DNA of 64,000 nucleotides from NCBI RefSeq assembly GCF_031085295.1, contig NZ_JAVFWO010000003.1, positions 722,063 through 786,062 of the forward strand. Reading direction: 5' to 3'. Under the pieces are notes generated by a model. That model saw only the letters and a list, made by a program, of their open reading frames with translations. It was not told where the DNA came from and ran no database searches. This document shows, in pieces, positions 57,266-64,000 of this stretch. Position 1 is the stretch's first letter, and each line of letters opens with the position of its first letter. The stretch is from Microbacterium psychrotolerans. Lineage in GTDB: Bacteria > Actinomycetota > Actinomycetes > Actinomycetales > Microbacteriaceae. Both the position numbers and the translations under genes were made by a program.

Positions 57266-58971
57266 CCCGGGCACGCAGCATCCTCGCCCTCCTCCTGGCG
57301 CTGTGCGCGGTGGTCGTCACCGGGTGCGCCGGGTTCCCGACGGACGGTCCCCCCGAGTACGGGATGCAGAACGGCGGAACAGGCGACGGCTCGCAGAATG
57401 TGGCCTTCATCCCGAACCGGCCGCAGCCCGGTGCCACGCCGCAGCAGATCGTCGAGGGCTTCATCGACGCCGGCTCGGGGCCGGGCGTCACGGGCAACTG
57501 GGACGTCGCCCGGGAGTTCCTGGCGCCTTCGATCGCCGACGACTGGGCGCCCGAGGCCGGCGTCATCGTCGACGAGCGCGCCGAGAGGGATTATGTCGAG
57601 ACCCAGGAGGGCGTCGTCGATTTCGCCTCGGAAGTGGTTGCCAGCGTCGACGACAAGGGTGCGTACGAGCGCGCTGACCTGTCACCGGGCAGCTGGCCGT
57701 TCCGCCTCGAGAAGCAGTCGGACGGCGAGTGGCGCATCACCGAGACGCCCGACGGCATCTGGCTCGACGAGGCGCAGTTCCCCACCGTGTTCCATCGCTA
57801 TCCGCTCATGTATTTCGATACTTCGGTGCAGTATCTGGTGCCGGATGTCCGCTGGTTCCCCGTGACCAAGGCGGCCGGGAGCATCGCCGACGCCCTCGTG
57901 AACAAGACCCCGAGCGAGTGGCTGGTGGATTCGGTCTACACCGCCTTCCCCGACGGTGTGACGGCGGTGCCGTCGGTTCTCGTCGATGACGACGGAGTGG
58001 CCGAGGTCGCACTGTCGGACGGTGTGCTGGGCGCGAACAGGGAAGCGCTCGACCGCATGCTCACGCAGCTCGAGGAGAGCCTGAGGACTGCCGGAGTGAC
58101 CGAGGTCGTGATGACCGTCGAGTCCATACCGATCGACGCGGAGCCGGTGGCAGTCCGTTCGACGCGGGTGCCTGCGGCGCCGCTGGTGCTCACGGAGGCG
58201 GGTTTCGGCTTCCTCACCGGCGATGAGGTCGACAAGATCCCCGGGCTCTCGGCTGCGGTCGAGAGCGTGCCGGCCGTCAGCGTCCAGGTCGGCCCCGAGC
58301 GCGACCTCGCAGCGGCGAGACTCGACTCGGGCGCCGTGGTGCGGCTGAGCTCCGCCGGCACCGACCCCGAGAGCCTCGACACGCGCAGCGGCCTCGTGGA
58401 CCCGACGATCGACGGGTACGGGACGGTCTGGAGCGTCCCACGCGACGACCCGAGTGCACTGCATGCCTACCTGCCCGGCGGAGACATGGTGGAGGTCGCT
58501 GACGCGTGGAGCGGGGCGACCGCGATCGCGGGCATGGCGCTGTCGCGCGATGGCGCGCGCATCGCCGCCGTCGTCAGCGCCGGTGGCCGCACGGCGCTGT
58601 GGGTGGCGGGGGTGGTGCGCGACGAGGACGGTGTGCCCATCCGGCTCGGCACGCCCGTCCCGCAGCTGGCGGTGGTCGGGGGCGCGGTGGTCGGCGTCAC
58701 GCGGATCGGCGTCACGTGGATCGACGAGGCGTCCGTCGGGGTGCTCAGCAGCGGCGACGCGGAGACCACCGTTCTGGAGCAGGTCGTCGGCGGACCGACG
58801 TCCGTCTCGACGGGCGCGTCCGACATGGCGTCCATCGCAGGCGGCAGCGGCATCTCGAGCCTGCGGCTGCGCGCGGAGGACGGCACGCTCTACGTCAAGC
58901 GCGGCACCGCCTGGCAGCCGACCGCGACGGGGATCATCGTCCTGGCGACCCAGCAGGGGGCGCCGCAGTAG
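57262..58971 (+). CDS. lpqB: Lipoprotein LpqB
   Basis: A 569-residue lipoprotein. The signal peptide ends in the lipobox-like 'VVVTGCAGF' with Cys21 as the lipidation site. A GerMN-like region lies near residues 190-310 and a beta-propeller-like C-terminal half follows ('SGATAIAGMALSRDGARIAA'). LpqB works with MtrB at the outer membrane face to tune MtrA signalling. ATG 57262 overlaps the mtrB stop. GGAGGAA precedes it. Confidence 0.95.
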   Translation: MTRARSILALLLALCAVVVTGCAGFPTDGPPEYGMQNGGTGDGSQNVAFIPNRPQPGATPQQIVEGFIDAGSGPGVTGNWDVAREFLAPSIADDWAPEAGVIVDERAERDYVETQEGVVDFASEVVASVDDKGAYERADLSPGSWPFRLEKQSDGEWRITETPDGIWLDEAQFPTVFHRYPLMYFDTSVQYLVPDVRWFPVTKAAGSIADALVNKTPSEWLVDSVYTAFPDGVTAVPSVLVDDDGVAEVALSDGVLGANREALDRMLTQLEESLRTAGVTEVVMTVESIPIDAEPVAVRSTRVPAAPLVLTEAGFGFLTGDEVDKIPGLSAAVESVPAVSVQVGPERDLAAARLDSGAVVRLSSAGTDPESLDTRSGLVDPTIDGYGTVWSVPRDDPSALHAYLPGGDMVEVADAWSGATAIAGMALSRDGARIAAVVSAGGRTALWVAGVVRDEDGVPIRLGTPVPQLAVVGGAVVGVTRIGVTWIDEASVGVLSSGDAETTVLEQVVGGPTSVSTGASDMASIAGGSGISSLRLRAEDGTLYVKRGTAWQPTATGIIVLATQQGAPQ

Positions 58972-59055
58972 CGTTCCTCCACCGAGGGACGTTCGCTCTG
59001 TTTCTCCACGAGTCTGCGCCACGGCCCTCGTCAGACGTCCGACGTCGGCCAGGCT

Positions 59056-59784
59056 GTGGCCGTGATGAGGGAGACCGCGACCGTGCTGCGCGAGGCGTGC
59101 GCAGATGCGCTCGCGCTGCTCCTGCCGGTCTGGTGCGCGGGGTGCGACGAGCCTGACATCGCGCTCTGCGAGCGGTGCGCGGTGGCATTGCGACCCGACC
59201 CGCGGTGCCGGATCGTCGACGCACCTGGCGGCGGCGTGGAGGTGTGGAGCGGGCTCGCATTCGAGGGCGTGGCCGCACGGGTGCTGCGTGCGATCAAGGA
59301 GGACGGGCGAACCCGGCTCGCCACGGCCCTCGCGCCGGCGCTCGCAGCCGCTCTGGACCGGGCCGGCGCCGCCGGCTGCGTGCTCGTCCCGATGCCCACG
59401 TCACGGGCCGCATACCGACGGCGCGGGTTCCGGATGCCGGAGCTGCTCCTCCGCCGTGCGGGGCGGCGGGGGCGACGGATCCTCCGCCTCGCGCGGCGGA
59501 CGGACGACCAGCGCGGGCTCGATCGCGACGCGCGCCGCCGCAACGTCACGGGCAGCATCATCGCGTCGATGCCTGCTGCGCCCGCACCCGAGGCGGGGGC
59601 GCGGCGAGGCGGTTCGGGCGCCGTCGGGTCGGCTGCAGGCCTGAGAGTGGTGGTGGTCGACGACGTCGTGACGACGGGCGCCAGTCTCGCCGAGGCGGTC
59701 CGTGCGATGCGCGCGGCAGGCGTGGAGGTCGTGGCGGCGGTGACCGTCGCGGCGACTCCAAGACGGCGTGGCACACCCGGATGA
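59056..59784 (+). CDS. ComF-like phosphoribosyltransferase-domain protein
   Basis: A 242-residue protein. Two C-x2-C pairs at the N-terminus ('WCAGC', 'LCERC') form a zinc ribbon, and 'RVVVVDDVVTTGASLAEAV' is the PRPP-binding loop. ComF-family proteins act in DNA uptake in competent bacteria, but in actinobacteria the role is unproven. GTG 59056 and ATG 59065 are both possible starts. A linker of about 20 Ala/Gly residues interrupts the phosphoribosyltransferase domain. Rv3242c occupies the same place between lpqB and hpf in M. tuberculosis. Confidence 0.88.
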   Translation: MAVMRETATVLREACADALALLLPVWCAGCDEPDIALCERCAVALRPDPRCRIVDAPGGGVEVWSGLAFEGVAARVLRAIKEDGRTRLATALAPALAAALDRAGAAGCVLVPMPTSRAAYRRRGFRMPELLLRRAGRRGRRILRLARRTDDQRGLDRDARRRNVTGSIIASMPAAPAPEAGARRGGSGAVGSAAGLRVVVVDDVVTTGASLAEAVRAMRAAGVEVVAAVTVAATPRRRGTPG

Positions 59785-59813
59785 ACGGGACCCGTCGCAT
59801 TCGAAACTCACAG

Positions 59814-59842
59814 GTGACAGAGTCCGGACGCCGGGCTACCGT
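59814..59842 (+). promoter_or_regulatory. Promoter of hpf
   Basis: GTGACA (59814-59819) and TACCGT (59837-59842) with a 17-bp spacer. The start of transcription would fall about 55 nt before the ATG. Confidence 0.5.
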
Positions 59843-59863
59843 GGGGGTGACAAGGCGACTGAT

Positions 59864-59887
59864 GGTCCGCCCTTGGCCGGGCGGACC
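59864..59887 (+). promoter_or_regulatory. Hairpin in the hpf leader
   Basis: GGTCCGCCC (59864-59872) and GGGCGGACC (59879-59887) form a perfect 9-bp stem with a 6-nt loop. It ends 5 nt before the strong AAGGAGG ribosome-binding site (59893-59899), so it could affect translation or mRNA stability. Confidence 0.55.
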
Positions 59888-59904
59888 GGAACAAGGAGGC
59901 AGGG

Positions 59905-60564
59905 ATGGAAACCAGCATCGTCGGCGTGGGAGTGGGGATCACGGATCGCTTCCGCGGAGTCGTCGAGGAGAAGGCCGCCCGCATCGAGAACCTCGCTCCG
60001 CGCGCTCAACGCGTGGATGTCAAGGTCACGCACCGCGCCTATCACAACGGCCGCGTAGAGGATGAGACCGTCGAGCTCACGGTCAACGGCAAAGGACCTG
60101 TGATCAGGGCCGAAGCCACGGACGGAGACAAGTTCACCGCTCTGGACCTCGCCGTCGACAAGCTGTGCGAGCAGCTGCGTCGCGCGAAGGACAAGCGCGT
60201 CGACGCGCGCAACCACCCGCGCGGAGCCAAGTTCGAGAAGGGCAGCGGCGCGATCCAGGGGATCGATGTCCAGCCGGCGTCCGTCGACGTGCTCCGCGCC
60301 GTCGCGACCGGGGAGATCCCGATCGTCACCGGCAACGAGGAGGAAGAGGGCTACACGCCCGTCGTCATCCGGACGAAGGAGTTCCACCCCGAATGGATGT
60401 CGGTGGAGGAGGCCGTCGATCGCATGGAGCTGGTCGGCCACGACTTCTTCCTGTTCATCGACGTCCGCACCGACCACCCGAGCGTCGTCTACCGCCGCAA
60501 GGGCTGGGACTACGGCGTCATCTCGCTGACCACGCAGGCGCAGCCGGAAGAGCTGGCGTCCTGA
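59905..60564 (+). CDS. hpf: Ribosome hibernation-promoting factor, long form
   Basis: A 219-residue long HPF. The N-terminal S30AE domain (about 1-100) binds the small subunit; the C-terminal domain ('GYTPVVIRTKEFHPEWMSVE' through 'VVYRRKGWDYGVISL') makes 100S ribosome dimers. A variable linker joins them. It has one of the strongest Shine-Dalgarno sequences in the window (AAGGAGG). Its place after the ComF-like gene and before secA is conserved; here secA is not in view. Confidence 0.95.
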   Translation: METSIVGVGVGITDRFRGVVEEKAARIENLAPRAQRVDVKVTHRAYHNGRVEDETVELTVNGKGPVIRAEATDGDKFTALDLAVDKLCEQLRRAKDKRVDARNHPRGAKFEKGSGAIQGIDVQPASVDVLRAVATGEIPIVTGNEEEEGYTPVVIRTKEFHPEWMSVEEAVDRMELVGHDFFLFIDVRTDHPSVVYRRKGWDYGVISLTTQAQPEELAS

Positions 60565-60605
60565 ATCGGCACACGTCGTTCTGACAGGCGGCAGCCTGGC
60601 AGAGA

Positions 60606-60640
60606 ATGAAGGGTGCGGCCGTCTCGGCCGCACCCTTCAT
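60606..60640 (+). terminator. Terminator hairpin after hpf
   Basis: A perfect 15-bp stem (ATGAAGGGTGCGGCC with its complement) and a 5-nt loop. There is no downstream T tract, but the stem is the strongest in the window. Confidence 0.8.
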
Positions 60641-60706
60641 CTGTCTCCGCGCGTGCTTCCGGTCCCGGCACGCCGCGCGGCGGCATCCCCATCCGGAAGG
60701 ACCCTC

Positions 60707-61918
60707 GTGATCATCCGCAACGTGCGCCCCTGGGGCGCCGACGCCGCCGACATCCACATCGAGAGCGAGAGGATCGCCGCGATCGCACCGCACGACGCGA
60801 CGCGGGCGCCGGGCGCGGACGACGTGGACGGGCGCGGACGACTGGTCTTCCCGTCTTTCAGCGACGTGCACGTGCACCTGGACTCGTCCCGGATCGGGCT
60901 GCCGTTCCGTCCCCACACCGGCGCACCCGGCGTGTGGGGGATGATGCTCAACGACCGGAACAACTGGCGCGACACCGAGGTGCCGCATGCCGAGATCGTG
61001 GCGGGCACGCTCGAGCAGATGATCGCGAAGGGGACGACCCGCGTCCGCTCCTATGCGCAGGTCGATGTCGACTGCAAGCTCGAGAAGTTCGACTCCGTCC
61101 TCGCGGCGAAGGAGAAGTTCCGGGGCCACGCCGACGTGCAGATCATGACGTTCCCGCAGGCGGGGATCCTCCGCGAGGCCGGCACGGTGGGGTACCTCGA
61201 GGAGTCGCTCAAGCAGGGCGCCGATGTCATGGGCGGCATCGACCCGAGCCAGCTCGACCGCGATCCGGCGCGGCACCTGGACATCGTGTTCGGGCTCGCG
61301 GAGAAGTATCAGGTCGAGGTCGACATCCACCTGCACGAGCCGGGCGCACTCGGCGTGTTCAGCACCGAGCTCATCCTCGAACGCACGCGTGCGCTCGGCA
61401 TGCAGGGAAAAGTCACGATCTCGCACGCCTACGACCTCGGCTCGGTGTCGGAGGCGGTGAGCCGCCGACTCATCGACGAGTTCGCGGAACTGGATGTCGC
61501 GATGGCGACGGTCGCCCCATCGACGACGGGGCACCTGCGGCTCATCGATCTGGTCGAGGCCGGCGTCCGGGTCGGGTTGGGTGAGGACGGCCAGCGCGAC
61601 TATTGGAGCCCCTACGGCAACTGCGACATGCTCGACCGCACGTGGCAGCTCGCGTTCGTCAACGGCTTCCGCCGCGATGACCACATCGAACTCGCGCTCG
61701 CGGTCGCCACGATGGGCGGTGCCTCCCTCATGAGCCGTCAATCTCCGAGGGTCGCGGGAGTGGGGGATCGTCCCGGCGTCGCCGTCGGCGACCGCGCCGA
61801 TCTCGTACTCGTGGACGGCGAGACACCGGCGAGCGCGGTGATGGACCGGGGCGTCGATCGCACGGTCATCCACGACGGCCGCATCGTCGCGGACGGGCTC
61901 CGTGTCCTCGGGATCTGA
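60707..61918 (+). CDS. Amidohydrolase family protein, cytosine deaminase (CodA)-like
   Basis: A 403-residue metal-dependent hydrolase. Metal ligands appear in 'SDVHVHLDSSR', 'VDIHLHEPG' and 'ISHAYDLG', and the catalytic Asp region is 'GLGEDGQRDYWSPYGNCDML', close to the CodA 'DSWSPYGNADML' region. Likely reaction: deamination of cytosine or a related heterocycle. GTG 60707 follows GGAAGGA with good spacing, supporting it over the upstream frame. It stands alone between the hpf terminator and the convergent coiled-coil gene. Confidence 0.85.
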   Translation: MIIRNVRPWGADAADIHIESERIAAIAPHDATRAPGADDVDGRGRLVFPSFSDVHVHLDSSRIGLPFRPHTGAPGVWGMMLNDRNNWRDTEVPHAEIVAGTLEQMIAKGTTRVRSYAQVDVDCKLEKFDSVLAAKEKFRGHADVQIMTFPQAGILREAGTVGYLEESLKQGADVMGGIDPSQLDRDPARHLDIVFGLAEKYQVEVDIHLHEPGALGVFSTELILERTRALGMQGKVTISHAYDLGSVSEAVSRRLIDEFAELDVAMATVAPSTTGHLRLIDLVEAGVRVGLGEDGQRDYWSPYGNCDMLDRTWQLAFVNGFRRDDHIELALAVATMGGASLMSRQSPRVAGVGDRPGVAVGDRADLVLVDGETPASAVMDRGVDRTVIHDGRIVADGLRVLGI

Positions 61919-62079
61919 CAACGGGGCGGCCGTGCGCGCTGACCGGCTGAGCGGATGCCTCGAGCCGGCGCGGTGCGGGGGTGAGGCACTCCCGCGCCCT
62001 GCCATCGCAGCATCGCACGCTTCCGCCGCCGTTCACCACGAGCGGATACCGGCGCCCGGTGGAGCGGGCGGGGCGACCG
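61919..62079. other. 161-bp convergent intergenic region
   Basis: G/C-rich spacer between the amidohydrolase and the coiled-coil protein genes. No clear terminator stem or other element is seen. Confidence 0.4.
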
Positions 62080-63441
62080 TCAGTCGATGAAGCCGTCGAG
62101 GATGCTGCCGATCACCAGGCCGCCGAGGATGCCGCCCATGAGGTCGCTGCCGCCGCTGCGGCGACCGCCGCCCCAGCCGCCCTGCTGGCCGTAGCCCGGC
62201 CCGCCCCACTGCTCGGGCTGCGGTCGGGCGGCGTCGATGTCGCGCTGGGCGAGCTGCAGCGCCTCGCTCGCCAGGAAGGCGGCGCGGCGGGCCATGGCGA
62301 ACGCCTGCTCGCGGTGGTCCTCGTCGATCGTGGTGACCGCGGCAGCCGACGCGCCGAGGTAGCGGTCGAGGTCGAGGCGCACGCGCTCGGCCTCGGCGAA
62401 GCGCGTCCGCGCGTCGGCGCCGATCCAACCGCGGTGGCCGGCGATGACGTCACGGGAGACGGCCAGCTGCCGGTCGGCGTCGTCGATCGCGTGCCGGACG
62501 TGCTCGAGCGGGGGGATCGGACGGGCGGCGCGCTCCCGGGCCGCCGCGATCGCGGCATCCAGCCCGGCGTTCGCCTCGCGCAGGCGCGTGAGCTGCTCGA
62601 ACGGATCGGTGTTGACGCCGGCGGCCGGGAGGGCGGCCAGAGCGTCCTGCAGCTCGGCGATCGCGGCGGTGACGGCGGGGGACTGGGGCTCTCGGAGGGC
62701 GACCACGAGGTCGCCCCGCGAGTCCTCGACGATCGCGGCGAGCGTGGACTCGGCGCGCAGCGCCTCGACCTCGAAGGTCTCCACCGCGTCGAGCAGCGTC
62801 TCGGCGCGACGGACCGACTCGGTCGATGCCTCGAGCGCCATGTTCGCCTGCTCGCGCTGCCCGGCCTCGCGGCGGCGCTCGGCCACGCCGGCGCTGTGCT
62901 CGGCGAACCCGAGCAGCTGCTCCGCCTCGGCGGGGTTCGCCTCGATCTGCGAGAGAGCGTGCGCCGAGTACCGGACGGCCAGCCGGTCGACGGTCGAACG
63001 GGCGTCGGGGAGGCGCAGTCGGAGCCGAGCGGCATCCGCTCGCACCCGCGCGATGACCTCGGGAGCGCGACGCGCCCGCTCGATCGCCGCCGCGAGCGCC
63101 TGGGTGCGGTCGTCGAGCAGATCCTCGGCCCACTCGCACAGCTGCACGATGCGCGCGTTGCGGGTGCGAAGCTCTTCAGGCGTGTCGGGGATCTCGTCGT
63201 GATTCAGCTGGTGCAGGTGGAACGCCTCCTGCATGTGCGTGCGCACCGACTCCACCGCCTCGCGCAGCTCCGTGGTCGGACCGGCGCCGAGTTCGGCGTC
63301 GGCGAATGCGAGCTCGTCAGTGGTGAGCCGCAGGCGCTCGTCGGCTGCCACCAGCGCCTGCTGTGCGCGGCGCGCCAGATCGGCGTCCTGCGTGTTCAGC
63401 TCTTCCTGCTCGCGCTTGCGTCTGCCCCAGAATCCGGCCAT
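62080..63441 (-). CDS. Predicted coiled-coil protein of unknown function
   Basis: A 453-residue, Ala/Glu/Arg-rich and almost entirely helical protein, apparently cytosolic. The N-terminus is basic ('MAGFWGRRKREQEELNTQDA'). The C-terminal 45 residues change to a Gly-rich stretch ('GYGQQGGWGGGRRSGG') followed by a short hydrophobic Gly-rich end ('LMGGILGGLVIGSILDGFID'), perhaps a membrane-touching segment. The helical part resembles the cytosolic part of actinobacterial TPM-domain proteins, but no TPM domain or signal peptide is present. It begins leaderless after TAGGAT. Function unknown. Confidence 0.7.
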   Translation of the reverse strand: MAGFWGRRKREQEELNTQDADLARRAQQALVAADERLRLTTDELAFADAELGAGPTTELREAVESVRTHMQEAFHLHQLNHDEIPDTPEELRTRNARIVQLCEWAEDLLDDRTQALAAAIERARRAPEVIARVRADAARLRLRLPDARSTVDRLAVRYSAHALSQIEANPAEAEQLLGFAEHSAGVAERRREAGQREQANMALEASTESVRRAETLLDAVETFEVEALRAESTLAAIVEDSRGDLVVALREPQSPAVTAAIAELQDALAALPAAGVNTDPFEQLTRLREANAGLDAAIAAARERAARPIPPLEHVRHAIDDADRQLAVSRDVIAGHRGWIGADARTRFAEAERVRLDLDRYLGASAAAVTTIDEDHREQAFAMARRAAFLASEALQLAQRDIDAARPQPEQWGGPGYGQQGGWGGGRRSGGSDLMGGILGGLVIGSILDGFID

Positions 63442-63447
63442 GGATCG

Positions 63448-63453
63448 ATCCTA
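63448..63453 (-). promoter_or_regulatory. -10 box of a leaderless promoter, coiled-coil gene
   Basis: Minus-strand TAGGAT followed by 6 nt and the ATG at 63441. Confidence 0.6.
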
Positions 63454-63520
63454 CGGGGGCCGCTGAGAGCGAGCTGATGCGAGCGGGCCGCAGTGAGGAA
63501 TGTTCGCGCACAGCGTGGCC

Positions 63521-63549
63521 GCGCGCCGGGTGAGTGAGGCCCGGCGCGC
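63521..63549 (-). terminator. Terminator-like hairpin after the helicase gene
   Basis: GCGCGCCGGG and CCCGGCGCGC make a perfect 10-bp stem with a 9-nt loop, 25 bp after the helicase stop on the minus strand. No T tract follows. Confidence 0.6.
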
Positions 63550-63573
63550 CGTCACGTACGGCGGAGCGCTGTC

Positions 63574-64000
63574 TCAGCCGTCGGAGCGCTTGTGCCGCGG
63601 CTTGCGCGCCGGCCGGTCGTCGTACGAGCCGCGCGCGGTCGAGTCGCCGTAGCCGCGACCGCCCGAAGCGCGGTCGTCGCGGCGGGGGCGGGAGGCGCCG
63701 TCCGTCCGGCGCTGCGGGCGCCCGCTGTCGGGGCGCAGCTCGATGAGCTGCCCCGAGATGCGGGTGTCGGCGAGCCGGTCGAGGGCGTCGCGCGAGAGGT
63801 TCGCGGGAAGCTCGACCAGCGAGAAGTCCGGCATGATCTTGATCGCGCCGAAGTCGTCGCGGCGGAGGCCACCCTCGTTCGCCAGTGCGCCCACGATCTG
63901 ACGCGGCTCCACGCGCTGGCGCTTGCCGACGGCGATGCGGTACGTCGCGAAGCCTTCACGCGGGGCCCGGCGCTCGCCGCGCTCGGGACGGTCGCCACGA
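63574..64000 (-). CDS. DEAD-box RNA helicase, C-terminal fragment (window edge)
   Basis: The visible 3' part encodes a DbpA/DeaD-type RNA-binding domain ('IVGALANEGGLRRDDFGAIK', 'FSLVELPANLSRDALDRLAD', 'ISGQLIELRPDSGRP') followed by a disordered Arg/Gly/Asp-rich tail ending 'KPRHKRSDG'. The frame stays open to the window edge, with 'ATYRIAVGKRQRVEPRQIVG' continuous through base 63912, so the helicase core lies outside. These cold-shock/ribosome-assembly helicases (DeaD/CsdA-like) are common in actinobacteria. A shorter start at 63912 is only an internal GTG. Confidence 0.78.
   Translation of the reverse strand, partial: RGDRPERGERRAPREGFATYRIAVGKRQRVEPRQIVGALANEGGLRRDDFGAIKIMPDFSLVELPANLSRDALDRLADTRISGQLIELRPDSGRPQRRTDGASRPRRDDRASGGRGYGDSTARGSYDDRPARKPRHKRSDG

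Overview
This window is a high-GC actinobacterial chromosome segment, most likely from Microbacteriaceae (Microbacterium or a close relative). The evidence is the strong G/C third-position bias, the mtrA-mtrB-lpqB block followed by a ComF-like gene and a long-form hpf, a WhiB2-type regulator beside manA, a DUF3499 gene, ahcY, and many apparently leaderless genes with a TAnnnT box 6-8 nt before the start codon. There are no rRNA or tRNA genes, CRISPR arrays, transposases or prophage genes that I could recognise.

Region A (1-25750) is a large cell-surface glycan locus. It starts inside a rhamnan-synthesis-F type gene. It then carries an ABC-2 exporter whose ATPase has a Wzt-type C-terminal domain, a rhamnosyltransferase-like GT2 and a sugar-nucleotide module (DegT aminotransferase, epimerase, hexapeptide acyltransferase). 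A divergent pair follows (Gfo/Idh oxidoreductase and a second DegT aminotransferase), then a flippase-like membrane protein, an LpxA-like acyltransferase and UDP-galactopyranose mutase. Next come an L-2-hydroxyglutarate oxidase, a second and shorter ABC-2 exporter, a GT4, and a dedicated ACP / SDR reductase / KAS III set facing an LpxD-like acyltransferase. The locus ends with a membrane glycosyltransferase-like protein, a WbmS-like deacetylase, a GlfT1-like GT2 and two tandem O-antigen-ligase-like proteins.

The most interesting feature is that Region A holds the parts list of lipid-A-style acyl-sugar chemistry in an organism that should have no outer membrane. There is an LpxA-like protein with three active-site-region histidines at E. 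coli spacing, an LpxD-like protein, a GnnA/GnnB-like (or WbpB/WbpE-like) oxidase/aminotransferase pair, and an ACP-KAS III-reductase cassette able in principle to make 3-hydroxyacyl-ACP. My inference is that they build an N- or O-acylated amino sugar for a wall polysaccharide.

Region B (25835-35327) is a conserved core resembling the mycobacterial manA-whiB2-DUF3499-metallopeptidase-sahH neighbourhood: manA, whiB, a 992-residue membrane glycosyltransferase, a DUF5719-like protein, a zincin-family protein lacking HExxH, DUF3499 and ahcY. A methyltransferase probably belonging to the glycan system sits just before ahcY.

Region C (35495-42655) is a second glycan island: a polyprenyl-phosphate-type GT2, another GT2, a Wzx-like flippase, two GT4 enzymes and a DUF2142-like membrane protein.

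Region D (42993-64000) returns to core genes: RDD and SpoIIM-family membrane proteins, a Fur-katG-aquaporin oxidative-stress cassette with a palindromic operator, then DUF58 / MoxR / DUF4350 / DUF4129 and a repeat-tailed membrane protein. After these come mtrA-mtrB-lpqB, the ComF-like gene, hpf, a CodA-like amidohydrolase, a coiled-coil protein and the 3' end of a DEAD-box RNA helicase cut by the window edge. All calls are from reading the sequence; no database search was run.
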